Shown here in pieces: positions 33,816 to 45,806 of a stretch of DNA of 64,000 nucleotides (its first letter is position 1; the number at the start of each line of letters is the position of its first letter). The position numbers and the translations under genes are program-made. The notes below the pieces were generated by a model. The model searched no databases. It was not told the DNA's origin and was given only the letters and a program-made list of their open reading frames with translations. The DNA comes from Rapana venosa (taxonomy: Eukaryota; Mollusca; Gastropoda; Neogastropoda; Muricidae): NCBI GenBank assembly GCA_028751875.1, contig CM054135.1:60584729-60648728 (forward strand), written 5' to 3'.

Positions 33816-34330
33816 GGGCTTTAGTTTTTTTTGTTTTTATCTTCTTTTTTTTTTGCTTTGTTTTTTTAACTGCTTGATTTCATTGTCTTACTTTCTTTTT
33901 GTTTTTGTTTGACCCACCAAGTTTATGGTAATCAGATTCACGTTAACTCTGCTATCATTAGTTGATCTTTCACTATATCAAATGCTATATGTGTCAATGA
34001 ATGCATGTTTTGTGACACTGTTCGAGATCACGATTGACGATTATCATTCAACTTGTAGGAGCTGCTATTATGGGTCATAGTTCGTGCTCCAATCACCGTT
34101 GTATCAGAAAGGGGAAAAAAAAAGGAGAAGAAAGGCTCGACTGTCCAGGAGGTATGTGAACCTCGTGGAGGAGTGTTTGCATGAATAAAATAGGCCGAGA
34201 GTGCTGTGAACGGTGGCTGTCGTGTAGGTTTCGTTCGGGTGGGATTTTTTGTTGTGTTTCTCTGTGTTCTAAGGTGAGGTTTTGTGGAAAGATTAATGCT
34301 ATGGTATAAACTGTACCTTAGTCCCTAAGA
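33816..34330. other. Unique sequence, no gene recognised
   Basis: Begins T-rich. Nothing recognisable on either strand. Confidence 0.4.
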
Positions 34331-34349
34331 ATGTGTGTGTTTGTGTGTG

Positions 34350-34380
<31 letters not shown>

Positions 34381-34420
34381 TTATGTGTGTGTGTATGTTG
34401 TGTGAAAGAGAGAGAGAGAA

Positions 34421-34497
<77 letters not shown>
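34331..34497. repeat. (GT)n joined to (GA)n
   Basis: GT repeats (34331-34403) pass directly into AGAGAG repeats (34407-34496). Confidence 0.95.
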
Positions 34498-34498
<1 letters not shown>

Positions 34499-34687
34499 TT
34501 CCTTCTTCAGGTTTTTAGGATTTGGTGAAGAGACAAAAAAACTTATTGTAAAGATTTCAGCTTGTTGGCCTTTTCTGACCTTTTGCATTAATTCACCTGC
34601 ACACAGGTGTATGTCTCTCAGTTTGAGACCCAGACTTGCGGGCATGCACTGTAAATTTACTTGAGACATGCTTGTGTGCTTGCTCAC

Positions 34688-34795
34688 AACACACACACAC
34701 ATGCAGGCACACACACACTCACACAGAGACACACACATATGTAAACACCACCCACACACACAGCACACACACCACCACACACACACACACACACA

Positions 34796-34855
<60 letters not shown>

Positions 34856-34914
34856 ACACACATACACACACACACTCATTTACACAAATAAAAGAATTTA
34901 AAAAACATAATAAA

Positions 34915-34991
<77 letters not shown>
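34688..34991. repeat. (CA)n microsatellites
   Basis: Interrupted CA at 34688-34876, a 40-base AT-rich spacer, then an uninterrupted CA tract at 34917-34991. Confidence 0.95.
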
Positions 34992-34993
<2 letters not shown>

Positions 34994-35325
34994 AAGTGAT
35001 TATGTTGAATACAGAAACCCAGACGAAACTTGAAGGCACTATGCTAACATTACTGCATGAAGTTTTCAAGAAAATAATGAATGGATTATCAAAAAACAAA
35101 ATAAAACAAAACAAAACCCAGAACAGGTCAAAACACCAAAATATACAAAAATAACCAGTGACTGCTTATTTTCATTTTTCTGTTCTTTGACTGTGATAGT
35201 GTTTTTGTTATGTTTTTTGTTTTTTTGTTCTTCACAGTTGAGTTTTTAAAAAAATCAGATGCCCCCCTCTCCCCCAGCATTGATTTCAAGGTAATCACAT
35301 TCTGTTTATTTATTTAAGTTTTTTT

Positions 35326-35515
35326 ATAATTCTTTTATATCAAGGATAATGGAATAAGCACTTACGTGCTTTTTTACATCCTGTCCCCATGTGTATGCAG
35401 TTTTGTAAATTCTGTCATGTGTGTGTGTGTGTGTCACTCTGTATGTGTGTGTGTCACTGTGTGTGTGTGTGTCACTGTGTGTGTGTCACTGTGTGTGTGT
35501 GTGTGTGTGTGTAAA
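35326..35515 (-). mobile_element. Family A SINE tail end running into (GT)n
   Basis: The minus-strand family A end (TCAAGGATAATGGAATAAGC, CATCCTGTCCCCATGTGTAT on the plus strand) stops at TTCTGTCAT (35419). It continues as (GT)n with CACTGT steps to 35512 instead of the expected CTGTTCCCACC. Confidence 0.65.
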
Positions 35516-36477
35516 TGAGACAGTTATAAACTGTACATCACCTACAATCAGACACTTGACTGAAGGAATGAATGACAGGATGGGCACCTTTAAGTCTTTC
35601 CCTATCTCTGTCTGCCTGCCAGTCTCTGTCTGCCTATCTCCCTGTCTGTCTTCCTTTATCTTAGTGGTGTTTGAAGAGATATCAGATTGAAGGAAAGAAG
35701 AATAAACAGTATCTACAAAGCAGTTCCCTGCAGACGCTGTACGTTAGAAGGTCGTTTCAGTCTCAGCGTGAATCAGACATGTAACTGTCCGTCTCACAGC
35801 AACGGACCCAGCTGGATCGAGACATACTGTATATATACTGTATTTTGTTGTCAGGGAATGAAAAAGTGGGCTACAATTTTTTGGAAAGCATGAACGATCT
35901 CTTGTCCCAAATGTACTGCTTTTGCCTTCTGTACCTTCTAGTTAGAACTATGCCTTCTATACCATCTATACCTTCTAGTTCTATAGTACCTTCTATCATA
36001 ACTGTGTCAGAGGTCACAGGAGAGGACAGCTTTGCTCGGACGTGAGTGACTCGGCCCTGAAACCTGGCTGACCTGTTCTGGGTAGTAGTGTAGGTTCTGA
36101 TTAAAGGTGGTAATAAATGACTTTAGTACCGCTTTGAAGTGGGTACATGTTTGTGGGAGGGAGATGAAGGCTGGTGGGGGTTTGTGGGGAGGGAGGGAGT
36201 GAGGGGTGAGAGGGAGAGACAGAGAGAGAAAGAATTTGAATACAAACTTGAATATTAATTTATTGATGGTACTTGAATATAATCCAGTGGCTTCTTTAAA
36301 ATCAGGCCTTCATGAGAAGGGGGAGGGAGGGGGGGGGGGGGGGATGGAGAGATTGGGGGTTTTAGGGGAGTTTGCTCTAAAGTGACATGAACACTTATAA
36401 CTTCCACCCATTTCTTTCTCTACAGTGGCATTAAAACCTATAATAATTTCCACATACATATTCCACATTCCCGTTCA
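35516..36477. other. Unique sequence with G-rich tract
   Basis: G-rich run near 36318-36343. A + frame at 35687-35893 (68 codons) has several Cys but no motif I recognise and no splice support. Confidence 0.4.
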
Positions 36478-36760
36478 AGGGGATATTTTCCCCTGGATTT
36501 AACATCAGTGCAGACTTAACTCTCCCCAAAAGTCTTTCGGATGAGACTATAAACCGAGGCCCCATGTGCGTACACACACAGAAAATCTGGCGCACACGTT
36601 AAATCCTCTTCCGCTTTTTGTAAGAGTAGGCCATTATGTGCCGGTGGGAATGGATGACAAAATTTACAAAACCGCATACACACGGAGACTGGATGTAAAA
36701 AAGCACATAAGTGCTTATTCCATTATCCTCAATATAAAAGAATAAATAAATAAATAGATA
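36478..36760 (+). mobile_element. SINE family A copy with long core
   Basis: The best example of core plus tail A: TTAACATCAGTGCAGACTTA, GTCTTTCGGATGAGACTATA, CGCACACGTTAAATCCTCTT, GAGTAGGCCATTATGTGCCG, AAAACCGCATACACACGGAG, CTTATTCCATTATCCTC, then (AATA)n. The tRNA-like head is absent. Confidence 0.75.
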
Positions 36761-36951
36761 AATGAAATAAAACATATTCCTTTTCCCCTTGATCCTTACA
36801 GTTTGTATACTACTTTTGTTTCAGTGCCTTGTCTGTCTCTGTCTGTCCCAGTCAGGCTGTCTCTGTTGGTCTTTCTTTTTTTTTCTCTCTCTTTTTTCCT
36901 TCTCAAATGTAATTCAGACAATGGAGTCGTAAGCATTGATATGCATGTAAT

Positions 36952-36973
36952 TGTGTGTGTTTGTGTGTGTGTT

Positions 36974-37006
<33 letters not shown>

Positions 37007-37240
37007 AAATGTAAAGGGGAAAGAGGGCCTGTGCGCACAGACACACACACTGACACAGACACACATACACACACATACACACACACTACACACACACTAC
37101 ACACACTCACCACTCACACACACAACACACACTACACACACACTCACTCACTAACACACACACACACACACCACACCCACCACTCACACACTCACTACAC
37201 ACACACACACACACACTACACACACACACACTCACACACA

Positions 37241-37299
<59 letters not shown>

Positions 37300-37302
37300 C
37301 AC
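36952..37302. repeat. (GT)n then (CA)n, inverted arrangement
   Basis: GT at 36952-37006, a 30-base spacer, then interrupted CA at 37037-37302 with ACACTACACAC and CACTCAC steps. Confidence 0.95.
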
Positions 37303-37584
37303 ACACTTTCACACCAAGTGAAAGTTTCTTCCGGGCTATGTACCTTTCAGCTGGCCCATGTAACAGGCTTACTGCAGCCTGTTACTTCCACTGGATGTGC
37401 ATCCTTCCATTTCAATCCCTGTCATTTTTGTTTGTTGTTTGTTTTTGTATATATACATGTGTGTTGTCTTCTGTTTGTTTGTCAGTGTGGTATACACAAA
37501 TTTTGGACACAGGCATGCTTGTGTCTGCATGCATGCGCACGCGCACACACACACCATGTAGATCTAGATACCAGTTGATCCAGA

Positions 37585-37587
<3 letters not shown>

Positions 37588-37672
<85 letters not shown>

Positions 37673-37850
37673 AGTCATTCACTCATAGACACACATGTAC
37701 ACACATGTACACACATGTACACACACACACACACCACGCACACACGCACACACACACACACACACACACACTGAATCACTCACTCACAGACACACACACA
37801 CACACATACACACACACACACACACTTACACACACATACACACAACCACA

Positions 37851-37914
<64 letters not shown>

Positions 37915-37954
37915 AGTCACACACACACTGAGTCACTTACTCACAGACACACAT

Positions 37955-37988
<34 letters not shown>

Positions 37989-38031
37989 AGTCACTCACTC
38001 ACAGACACACATGTACACACAACACACACAC

Positions 38032-38066
<35 letters not shown>

Positions 38067-38123
38067 CACAACACACACACACACACACACTGAGTCACTC
38101 ACTCACAGACACACATGTACACA

Positions 38124-38167
<44 letters not shown>

Positions 38168-38191
38168 AGTCACTCACTCACAGACACACAT

Positions 38192-38231
<40 letters not shown>
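37588..38231. repeat. Higher-order (CA)n array with TGAGTCA steps
   Basis: A long CA array divided by a recurring block: TGAGTCACTCACTCACAGAC, then ACACATGTACACAC. Exact TGAGTCA occurs at 37671, 37913, 37929, 37987, 38091 and 38166, with a TGAATCA variant at 37772. Confidence 0.95.
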
Positions 38232-38235
<4 letters not shown>

Positions 38236-38339
38236 TTATTTACTCGGAAGCGCACTTGCATGCACGCCATCAACATTTCTATAGTGTATGACTACTCCAC
38301 CACCCTCAGGTCTTAAACTGTGCAGTATGAATTGTTTAC

Positions 38340-38650
38340 CTCTCCCTGAAGTCAAAATGCAGCTGCCTTAGTAATGCTAGGCAAACATTGTTACATACAC
38401 AACATCTGCGCATCTTGCGCATACACATACACTGACACAAACACACATACAGACACAATCCTGTTCTGCTTTTTGTAAGAGTAGGCCATTGTGTGCCGGT
38501 GGGAACAGATGACAGAATTTACAAAACCGCATACACACGGGGACTGGATGTAAAAAAGCACCTGAGTACTTATTCCATTATCCTCGATATAAAAGAATAA
38601 ATAAATAAATAAAAAATGAACAGTTGGTGAACCCCAGAGCTCTAGCATGG
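38340..38650 (+). mobile_element. Tail-B SINE fragment interrupted by a family A copy
   Basis: Tail B starts at about 38350 (GAAGTCAAAATGCAGCTGCC) and breaks after TTACATACACAACAT. A family A end (38410-38612: GAGTAGGCCATTGTGTGCCG to (AATA)n) follows. Tail B then resumes with CAGTTGGTGAACCCCAGAGC at 38621. This is a nested insertion. Confidence 0.65.
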
Positions 38651-38683
38651 GGTTGGAGGAGGCAGGGGGAATGTTTACCCGCA

Positions 38684-38975
38684 CTTCTGGCTATTGTAAA
38701 GAGGAGGAAGCTGACCGTGATTTGGTCGTGTCACACCACGCGTCATAACCCTCTTGCCAAGACTGTCCTACACAGTGAACACTTGAGGGAGGAAGAGGCA
38801 GGGGCAGACAGATGAAGAATTGGATGTAGAAGATCAAAGACTGGACCGGCCTTGACATGGTGATGTTGCTGCCAAAGGCTGAAGACAGGTCAGCCTGGAG
38901 TGAATTATTGACCAACATGTCCTGCATGTCTCCCCTAACAACCCGTCTTGGTCAGAGGACTGCTGATGCTGATGA
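38684..38975 (+). mobile_element. LINE C-terminal fragment
   Basis: Two + frames give AIVKRRKL, TRHNPLAKTVLHSEHL, EEEAGADR, then MVMLLPKAEDRSAW and NMSCMSPLTTR. These match the usual C-terminal block of RTE/BovB-like or related LINE proteins (RRKLRWxGHVxR..K..L). A frameshift lies near 38820. A short GATGCT/GATGAT 3' end follows. Confidence 0.65.
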
Positions 38976-39017
38976 TACATTTTATTGCCGATTTTTCCCG
39001 GAGTTGAATGTGCTGTA

Positions 39018-39018
39018 C

Positions 39019-39053
<35 letters not shown>

Positions 39054-39060
39054 CGTGCGT
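39018..39060. repeat. (GT)n-(GC)n tract
   Basis: GT repeats pass into GCGCGCGCG and GTGCGTGC, alternating purine-pyrimidine throughout. Confidence 0.9.
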
Positions 39061-39196
39061 GCATTGTTCACATGTGCACGTGAGTACATGTATAATTGTG
39101 TGTCCACGCTTAATGCATAATTTGTGTGTGTGCATACATGTGAATGTATACATCGTTACTTGCAGGTCTATTTTGTATGTGTTTATATTATGCATT

Positions 39197-39416
39197 ATTT
39201 ATTTAGTTATTCTTTTATGTCGAGGATAATGGAATAAGCACTCATGTGCTTTTTTACATCCAGTCCCAGTGTGTATGCAGTTTTGTAAATTTTGTCATCT
39301 GTTCCCACCGGTACACAATGGCCTACTCTTTCGAAAAGTGGAACAGGATTTAAAGTGTGCACAAGCTCTTCTGTGTGTTTTTGCACACAGGGCCTCGGTT
39401 TATAGTCACATCTGAA

Positions 39417-39464
<48 letters not shown>
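39197..39464 (-). mobile_element. SINE family A copy ending in (GA)n
   Basis: The plus strand shows TCGAGGATAATGGAATAAGC through GGGCCTCGGTTTATAGTCAC to 39415. It then turns into an AG microsatellite (39419-39464) at the GGAAGGAAG position. Confidence 0.75.
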
Positions 39465-39466
<2 letters not shown>

Positions 39467-39925
39467 ACGAGTGAGTGAGCTAGTTGTTAAAACCTGCAAT
39501 CATGAAAGCTGGTCTCTGGTTCCAAACAGCGTTTCCCATTTGTGTGACAGCACAAAGTATTTACATAATCCTCTAGTCTAATTAAAATGAACTTGAAAAT
39601 AACTTCCTTCAGTGAGTCACTCTTTCTGCTGTGGTCTCTTTTGTTCTCACGACGGTTTATATATATTTACATACATGTAAAATAGACATGCACGACTCTG
39701 TAGAACCTTGAGGATGACAAAAATAACAACAACAAACCCCCAGTGTACGGTTCCACACACAGAAGTTAACACTCAGAATCTCAGGCACAGACTTATATAA
39801 TAATAACAGGCACAGACAATGGAATTGATATAGCTCTCTATCTTGCAAAAACAAATCAAAGTGCTTGCATACAACACACCCATATACATACAACCAATAC
39901 CAATTAACAGAGTTTACAAATTGAA
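39465..39925. other. Unique sequence
   Basis: Nothing recognised on either strand. Confidence 0.35.
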
Positions 39926-39928
39926 ATG

Positions 39929-39978
39929 TACACACACACACACACACCTACCCACCCACCCACCACACACCACACACA

Positions 39979-40018
<40 letters not shown>

Positions 40019-40420
40019 GTATGTATAATATGCATGCACACACGTACGCATGTACTCATGTATGCACGTGCACACACATGGGTGGGCACACACACACATA
40101 TGTGCGCGCACACACACACAGAGTTGCAAATAGTTAATACACGTATAATACAAACACGGTCTCTCAGACACACCGCAAGCATGGACAAAGACAGGCAGGC
40201 AGACAGACAGACACACATGCATGCACACACACACGTGCGCACACACACATATGCACACACTCACCGCATGCACCCACGCATGCACATACACTTCGCACGC
40301 ACGCACACACACATGCACACACACACTTCACTTGACTTCACACACACATACACACACACTCTCTCTCTGTCTGACAAACGCATGCATGCGCACACGCACA
40401 CACACACGCCCGCACGCATG
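39929..40420. repeat. (CA)n-rich cluster
   Basis: CA interrupted by CCCACCCAC, CATGCA and GCGC steps. Includes TTCACTTGACTTCACACAC near 40326. Confidence 0.9.
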
Positions 40421-40868
40421 AAAACCCTATATTTTTCACCCATCTCAGTAACACCACCATAGTGGTCATTAACATCAAGCTACTTTCACATCCCTCACAC
40501 CCCCCTACCACCACCACCACCACCAAAACTATATATCCTGGGAAACCTTGTCTGGCCCCATATAATATATGTCTTCATGGTGGGTCACTGAACAACCACC
40601 AGCAGAGGGCCTCTTATCCAATCGTGGGCCTGTCTTAAATATTCATTACTCGCAATGAAAGAAGGAAGTGAGAGGTAGGCTATCTAGAAACTTGTAACTT
40701 TTTCTCTCCTCAAGTTAGAGTAGGTTACCACTACTACTACTACTACTCTACTGACTGGGTATATAATGTATGTAGGCTACAACTTGCACTAGCTACCTCT
40801 TGAGGTTTTGAAGACGTTGATTTATATGTATATGTGTGTGTGTGTGTGTGTCACTGTATGTGTGTGAG

Positions 40869-40965
40869 TGTGTGTGAAAGTCAAAGTCACACTTTTATTT
40901 TCAGATGGTACAATGAATAAGCAGTGCAGTTGCCTTTTTTTCATCAAGCCATCTATCTAAAAAAC
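40869..40965 (+). repeat. (GTCAA)-linked microsatellite block, copy 1
   Basis: Follows (GT)n (40830-40875): GAAAGTCAAAGTCACACTTT, TATTTTCAGATGGTACAATG, AATAAGCAGTGCAGTTGCC, then TCATCAAGCCATCTATCTAA. Its reverse complement is at 42487-42582. Confidence 0.65.
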
Positions 40966-40989
40966 ACACACAAAAAGAAGATAATAATG

Positions 40990-41160
40990 TGTGTGTGTGT
41001 GTGTCTGTGTGTAGAGTGGAGGGGGGGAGGAGGGTAGATGGAAGGGGGAGGGGGGGGGGGTCTTGAAGTGGCCACTCATGATGGCAATGATGTGATTAGG
41101 CTTGAAGGAAGTTGATGGCAAGCCTTGGGGAAGGGGGGGGAGGGGGAGGGGGGAATAGTT
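40990..41160. repeat. (GT)n and G-rich tracts
   Basis: A short GT tract (40988-41012), then GGAGGGGG-type runs at 41018-41060 and 41128-41154. Confidence 0.85.
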
Positions 41161-41379
41161 CTTATGAGACATACAGGGCAAGTGATAATAGATAGATCTT
41201 TCTCCCTTACTGTCTGTCATGTTGATCAGTGTTACTAAGTTAGGTAGGGGGAAGTTTTTGCAGGTGAGGTAGTTGTGAGGTAAGGTAAGTGTGACATTTG
41301 GTGATGATGGTAGCGGTGTTAGTTTGATGATGTGTGTGGTGAGTTACAAGTGTAATTTTGGTTTATTAAGAAGACAGGA

Positions 41380-41632
41380 GGGTGTGTGTGTGTGTATGTT
41401 GTGATGTATATTGTGTGTGTGCAGTCTCATGCAGATAGATTGGTTTGTGTGCTGACGCTGACACACAGACAGACAGACACACACACACACACACACACAT
41501 AGGCGAATGTGTACATGAACACACCCACCTGCATGCACGCATGCACGTACATACACATGCTCACACACTACACGGGACGAATAAAATATACAGTCAGACT
41601 TTGTAAGCTTACTTAACAGACATATTTCCATC

Positions 41633-41672
<40 letters not shown>

Positions 41673-41885
41673 TGTGTATACAATGTGTGTGCCTGTGTTT
41701 GTGTCTGTATGGGTGCACATGCACTTGCTTGTATGTGCATGCATGCGTGCATGTGTGTGTGTGCACACGCGTGTGCGTGCATATGTGTGTGTGTATGCAT
41801 GCACATGCATGTGTGTGTGCATGTATGTGCATGCATGCATGCATGCATGTGTGTGTGTGTGAGTGAGTGTGTGTGTGCGCGCGCT
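41380..41885. repeat. GT/CA and TGCATGCA-rich cluster
   Basis: GT at 41381-41400, CA at 41477-41501, GT at 41637-41672, then ATGCATGC and GTGTGTG steps up to GCGCGC at 41878. Every long frame here is low complexity. Confidence 0.9.
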
Positions 41886-42137
41886 TGCATTTGATATCGT
41901 GATGCCAGCCAGTGTCGGGGGTCAGGTAAGAGTGAAGCAGGTTAATGATTAATCGGTTTGTAATTAACCTGGCAATTAGTGCACAGCTTGTAAATCTAGA
42001 CCTGTGCATGCTCCACAGGCGGTCATTCATGGTTCTATACTTTAGACTTTTTTCCTTCATATTCCTTGTCTCTTTCTCTCTTGAATACATGGTGTGCATA
42101 GTTATGGTGGCTTATATTACACATGATAATATGCATG

Positions 42138-42232
42138 CAAACACACACACACACCACACACACACACACACATGCACACACACACACACTAACATCACGT
42201 AATGTGAAAAGGCGTTAAATTAAAGAAGAAAC

Positions 42233-42273
<41 letters not shown>

Positions 42274-42280
42274 CACACCA

Positions 42281-42340
<60 letters not shown>
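42138..42340. repeat. (CA)n cluster containing the conserved block, copy 3
   Basis: CA at 42138-42188, the conserved block at 42189-42230 (TAACATCACGTAATGTGAAA then AGGCGTTAAATTAAAGAAG on removing one G), then CA at 42237-42339. Confidence 0.85.
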
Positions 42341-42341
<1 letters not shown>

Positions 42342-42486
42342 GTGTAATGTGTAAATGTGTGTAATTTGTATTCTCCAATGTATTATTTTATCTATTTTAT
42401 TGATTTTTCTCTTTTTACGGGTTCAATTTATTGGTGAAGTTTGCAATAATGTAGTATTTCAGTATAATCATTTAGAAATTTGTTCT

Positions 42487-42574
42487 TAGATAGATGGCTT
42501 GATGAAGAAAAGCAAATGCATTGCTTATTCAATGTACCATCTGGAAATAAAAATTTGACTTGACTTGACTTGAC

Positions 42575-42628
<54 letters not shown>

Positions 42629-42698
42629 ACACACACACACACACACACACCACACACACACACCACAACACACACACACCATACACACACACACACAG
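42487..42698 (-). repeat. (GTCAA)-linked block, copy 2, and (CA)n
   Basis: The plus strand reads TAGATAGATGGCTTGATGAA, GCATTGCTTATTCAATGTAC, CATCTGGAAATAAAAATTTG, then (ACTTG)n and a long interrupted CA tract (42577-42698). It is the reverse complement of 40869-40965. Confidence 0.7.
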
Positions 42699-42699
42699 A

Positions 42700-43315
42700 A
42701 TTGTGCAGGTCTACTACATACTCTTTGTCATAGACAACAGATTGATACTGAGATTTTGTGTAGGTGTTTTGCCCGTGTTTGACTTACACTGTGTTCTAGG
42801 CAAGTGGGCATTTACATGCCTGTGAACTGACTTGTTGTACACTGAACGACAACGCATTCTTTCCCCCCTGGGGTACATGTCTGGGAGAGGCGTGTCTACC
42901 CTGGGTATCTAATTGCAGCTGTGACGCACAAACGCATCATCATGGTCTTGTTTTCAGGGTGGGGGCCTGTTGAATCTTTCCGTGGGGAATTTTGTGGGTC
43001 TTGTCCTGTCGTCCTTGTACGTGAAATGTGTTTCTCGGTGGGGCATTCAGATTGTGATGTTTTAGACGCGCATGTGTGTGTGTGTGTATGTATGTGTGTG
43101 CGCAGGTTGTGACTGCATGTGCATCTGAAACATGCATGTGGAGGCTTATGTAGGAATTGAGTAGTGCAGTGCTCATTGTTTTTTTGTGTGTGCAGTGCAG
43201 TGATCATTCTTTTGTGTGTGTGTGTGTGTGTGCGTGGATATGATAGGTAAGAAAGGCCTGTTGAGTTAGCATCACACACACCCACACCCACCCCCACCCA
43301 CCCACCCACACACAC
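42700..43315. other. Mostly unique sequence
   Basis: Short GT tracts at 43073-43100 and 43213-43231 and a CCCACCCAC patch at 43275-43315. No gene recognised. Confidence 0.4.
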
Positions 43316-43597
43316 ATGAGACTATAAACCAAGGCCCCGTGTGCGAACGCATGCAGAACATCTTGCGCACACGTTAAATCCTGTTCCGCTTTTTGAAAGA
43401 GTAGGCCATTGTGTGCCGGTGGGAACAGATGACAAAATTTACAAAACCGCATACACACAGGGACTGGATGTAAAAAAAGTGCACAAGTGCTTATTCCATT
43501 ATCCTCGATTAAAAATAAAATCCAAACACACACACACACACACACACTTACAACACACAGTCACACACATGGTCACACACACAGTCACACACACAGT

Positions 43598-43630
<33 letters not shown>

Positions 43631-43655
43631 ACACACACATACACACACACACACA
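43316..43655 (+). mobile_element. SINE family A copy followed by (CA)n
   Basis: TGAGACTATAAACCAAGGCC through GAGTAGGCCATTGTGTGCCG and AAAACCGCATACACACAGGG to CTTATTCCATTATCCTCGAT (43316-43509). A CA array with CAGTCACACA steps (43524-43655) follows in place of the (AATA)n end. Confidence 0.75.
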
Positions 43656-43659
43656 TGAA

Positions 43660-44625
43660 CTTAAAAAAAAAAAAATTGAACCACCTCTGCCTTATTTACT
43701 TTCCTAACATTGTCTGCGTTCATTCACACCTGCTTTCAGTTCCCTCTCAGTCGTGTCAGGTCGTTGGAATTAGCGAGAGTAAAAATTCCAAATTTCGTTC
43801 ATTCTTGAATGGATTTCTTCTGTAAATAATGTTGACAGGTACTCGAGCATACTTTTCAGTTGTCCATGATTGGGGTTAACTACAGAGCCAGTCAGTAGAC
43901 CTGTGACAGTGCTGAACATTATGTTCTGGGTGGGCTTGTCTGGTGGACGGTGCTGAGAATAATGCTGGTAATGGGCAGATAGATCTACATATTGTATGTA
44001 AAGAAGAGACTTTTTACAGGAAACGTTGCTTTTGACTTGTGTGGAGAATTTCACCTAACAGTCTGCATGAGTGTCGAGTAGGTGTGTTTGTTCTGGTTTT
44101 TGTATTTATATGAAATGTTATGTATTGTATTGTTTTCGTCTTGCAGTGTGTTGTGCTGCATCACTTTGCATTGTATTGTATTGTGTTGTGTTGTATCATG
44201 TTTCATGGGCATTTAATTTCATGTGAAAGTCAAACTGCGCTTCTAAGTTAGGGCATATGGTCATAATATCGCTCCTTTTCTTTTCTTTTGTTGTTGTAGT
44301 GGATGTGCTTTTTTCGTAAATGAGAATTGGTTTCTCTTTTCTTTTTTTTTCTTGTAAAATTTTTTAAGAGATAACTTTGCTGCTGTATATTTTTCCATGT
44401 GCACTAAATACATAGGCAGTGTTCTGCTCATCAACAGAAAAACTTACCAGACTCCGATAAATATGTAGAGCTCATGTATTTTTAAGTGTTTTCCAAGGAT
44501 GGGGAAAAACTATACATAATGCTTTATGGTGCACATTGCACCTGGGACCTTGACATTGATATCTCACCTAAAAGACTAGGTCTCTGACTTCCAATATTAT
44601 TCATAATTCATTGGAAGCAGGAAGG
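43660..44625. other. Unique sequence, no gene recognised
   Basis: A short TTGTATTGTGTTG repeat near 44168-44200. A minus frame at 44054-43770 (94 codons) has no recognisable motif. Confidence 0.4.
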
Positions 44626-44629
44626 ATTG

Positions 44630-44998
44630 TTTAGACATTCACCAATCTAACAAGTAAACCATAAGGTTTGGGGTTTGACTCCCAGCCTTGCCTTTTCTTC
44701 CCTGTTTGAAAAGAAAATCAAACTGAATATTTAGTCTTCTGGAGGAGACTCTAAACCAGCCAGACCTGATGTGTGCTTGCGGACTTGTGCACGTCCAAAG
44801 AACCCACGACTGTTGAAAATGGGAAAGAGCAGGGAGGTACCTCCCGGTTGTCCTGGCAGAATTGGTAGACCTGTCCAATTCCCAGCTGTATCCCCAAAGT
44901 CAGAATGTGGTGACCTTAATTAATGGTGGTGGAAAAACACGATACAAACATCTCACCATTGGTGAACCTCAGAACTCTAGCTGTGGAAAGAAACAAAT
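44630..44998 (+). mobile_element. SINE copy with tail B
   Basis: The head is weak (GGTTTGGGGTTTGACTCCCA, B-box-like, about 44668). The core has GGAGGAGACTCTAAACCAGC (V-like) and AAGAACCCACGACTGTTGAA. Tail B has CCAAAGTCAGAATGTGGTGA and GGTGAACCTCAGAACTCTAG, ending in AAACAAATAA. Confidence 0.6.
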
Positions 44999-45751
44999 AA
45001 TAATGCAATGTGGAAGGTAGGGAAATGACTTCAGTCTGAAGTTTGGAGAATGGATCGAAAACTACATGCAATTTGAATGGTGTACATATTAGGTGGCTTT
45101 TTAAGTAAAGTCCTGTCATATTTCTTTCTGTTTTACTGTTCATAATGACCTGTACAGAAAATAAATCTTGAATCATGTGAAAAAGTCTAAAGTGGTCAGG
45201 CAAATTAGACACATAGAGACCTATTCACACAGTGTTACACAATGTTACACAACTTTAATTGACAATCTGAAGGTGGGACTGTGCCTTTGCATCACATAAG
45301 CACATGCACACATACGCACACTTGTGAGCTGTACTTTTTTTTTATCTGAGTTTTTCTGGTTGTTGATGGGCAGAATATCTATAGATGCATCCAGTGCACA
45401 TGAAATAAAGTATGGCAGCATAATCATCCCTGACAAAATATGCAGGAGAAAATGTAATAATAATGATGCTGACACACTGCATTTGCTTTCTCTTTCTCTT
45501 CTTCCTTCCCCTCCCCCTCCCCCAAACCATCCCCTTTTCCCCCTCTTTTTCTTTCCTTCTTCCAGGCCAGTTGACTTGACATATTTATAGTTATACATAT
45601 TGTGCAATGACAAATGGTCAGCTGCCTGAAAATTGTGAATTACAGTTCATAAACAATGGTGACTGTGACAGTGTTGTTCTATTGTAATGTTTTTTCAGTG
45701 AGTGACATTTGTTTGCCCTTCTCTGACAGATATTTTGCATGAATGTATTGT

Positions 45752-45806
45752 ATGTATGTATGTATGTATGTATGTATGTATGTATGTATGTGTGTATGTA
45801 TGTATA
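45752..45806. repeat. (GTAT)n microsatellite
   Basis: About 13 GTAT units with one GTGT step. Confidence 0.95.

Noticed and set aside
34636..35154. Long open frames of Thr-His or Cys-Val repeats (also 41344-42099, 46102-46542, 36803-37321)
   Set aside because: These are translations of (CA)n/(GT)n. They are open on both strands and in several frames, with no non-repeat domain.
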